Source of the DNA: Planctomycetota bacterium
GTDB lineage: Bacteria; Planctomycetota; GCA-002687715; DRQF01
Reading direction: 5' to 3'
Length of the DNA: 64,000 nt
NCBI GenBank assembly: GCA_020639295.1
Contig: JACKGY010000006.1
Location: forward strand, 1-64,000
Under the pieces are notes generated by a model, which saw only the letters and a list, made by a program, of their open reading frames with translations, was not told the origin of the DNA and searched no databases. Positions 63,247 to 64,000 of this stretch are shown here, one piece after another. Every line of letters starts with the position of its first letter. Position 1 is the first letter of the stretch. The translations under genes were made by a program, and so were the position numbers.

Positions 63247-64000
63247 TGAGACCTGTTGAGTCACGGATGTCGTCGCTTCTTTGGAAATGGGCTCGCCGGC
63301 TCGGAGTGATCATGCTCGCGGGCTACATCGCAGGCTGTGCCGCGTTCTATCTCCTCCAGGACCGTCTTCTTTACCGTCCCGCCCAGTTGTCGAAGTCCGA
63401 GTTGAATCGTCGTGCCAAACAAATCGGGTACAAGGCGTGGCCTTCGGCTGGAGACTGCCGCGCTTACCTTGTTCCCAACGACAGGGTCATGCGGCCTGGG
63501 ACGGTCCTGCTTGTCCATGGCAAGGGAGGAAGCGCGACTTCCCAAACATTGATTGCGGATGGACTAAACACCCTCGGCATGCAGGTCATCGTGAACGAGT
63601 ATCCCGGCTACGGCGCGCGTCCTGGGAGGCCGTCCGCAAGGACTCTGACCAGCGACCTCGTCGACACAATTCGCCTTCTTCAAGCAGAGCGAGCGGGCCC
63701 TCTCATTCTGGTCGGAGTCTCTGTTGGCACGGGAATCGTGGCACAGGCCGTTGCCGGGAATGAACTGCCGGTCGATGCGGTCCTCCTCTTCACTCCCTTC
63801 GATTCGCGACGGGAGTCATGGCAGGAGCGGTTCTTCTTCATCCCCATCACATGGCTCATGACCGAAGATCTCGACACGGTTCGCGACTTGAAGAATCAAG
63901 AATTTCCGGTTGGGGTGGTCGTTGCCGAGCTGGATCGGGTGACGCACCCCAAGCAGGGTGTCCACCTGTACGAGTCGTTGACCGGCCCGAAGCGACTCTG
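63247..64000 (+). CDS. Alpha/beta hydrolase, membrane or lipid anchored (runs off the window)
   Basis: The frame is open from ATG 63247 to the window end (over 250 residues). Residues about 15-40 are hydrophobic (LGVIMLAGYIAGCAAFYLLQ), ending in a possible lipobox Cys. The hydrolase core follows the bem46/FrsA-like pattern: PGTVLLVHGKGGSATSQ, NEYPGYGARPG, LILVGVSVGTGIVAQ with the nucleophile elbow GVSVG, and VVVAELDRVTHPKQG, where an acid residue is expected. The substrate is unknown. A second ATG 21 bases on is a possible start. It probably belongs to the original chromosome right of the tRNA locus. Confidence 0.72.

Overview
The window is high-GC, mosaic accessory DNA from a bacterium that is most likely a member of the Planctomycetota. 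The support is indirect: secreted proteins of types common in that phylum (alpha/alpha-toroid squalene-cyclase-like lipoprotein, carboxypeptidase-regulatory-like repeats, right-handed beta-helix, Kelch lipoprotein), a histone-H1-like lysine-rich protein, and short hydrophobic signal peptides followed by long exported proteins. No rRNA, CRISPR array or phage structural module is visible. Much of the window is insertion sequence.

Layout. 1-1405: a tRNA-downstream repeat, a decayed transposon end, an ankyrin lipoprotein and an NlpC-like fragment. 1406-6958: a three-gene transposon (called TnL here) with two different DDE integrases, split by an IS21-type element (IS21-A, copy 1). 7045-10572: Mrr-like nuclease, HNH nuclease, histone-like protein and PH-domain membrane protein. 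10919-15952: a two-gene operon (coiled-coil protein plus PPGW-repeat/DUF4041/GIY-YIG protein) whose second gene is broken by IS21-A copy 2. 16056-19860: an hsdM remnant, a lipoprotein, a Cys-rich fragment and IS21-B copy 1. 20461-30137: exported proteins, a relic of an mrr gene and a repeat family. 30150-36949: IS21-C copy 1, truncated genes, a 177-bp TnL miniature and IS21-B copy 2. 37220-39930: an intact second copy of the two-gene operon. 40133-47474: a TlpA-like protein and a nitric-oxide detoxification unit (norZ, ric, norR, with a GAF-nucleotidyltransferase gene next to it). 47593-56010: a second copy of the HEXXH peptidase, then a MAM-like secreted protein, a serine hydrolase and a beta-helix protein. 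56580-62787: a nest in which an IS1380 transposase gene holds IS21-C copy 2, which holds IS21-A copy 3. 62957-64000: the 3' part of a tRNA-Pro(GGG), its terminator and the start of an alpha/beta hydrolase gene.

How the parts work together. The NO unit is the clearest pathway. NorR-like enhancer sites and a sigma-54 promoter lie between divergent norR and ric-norZ, so NO sensing should switch on NO reduction and Fe-S cluster repair. The nuclease genes and their relics (Mrr, HNH, hsdM, mrr) mark a defence-type island. The two-gene coiled-coil/GIY-YIG operon, present twice and conserved at equal lengths, is the best candidate for an undescribed system. Direct repeats next to tRNA-Pro sequence at both ends of the window suggest that most of it is one or more insertions at a tRNA-Pro locus. 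No recognisable tyrosine recombinase is present, so this remains an inference.
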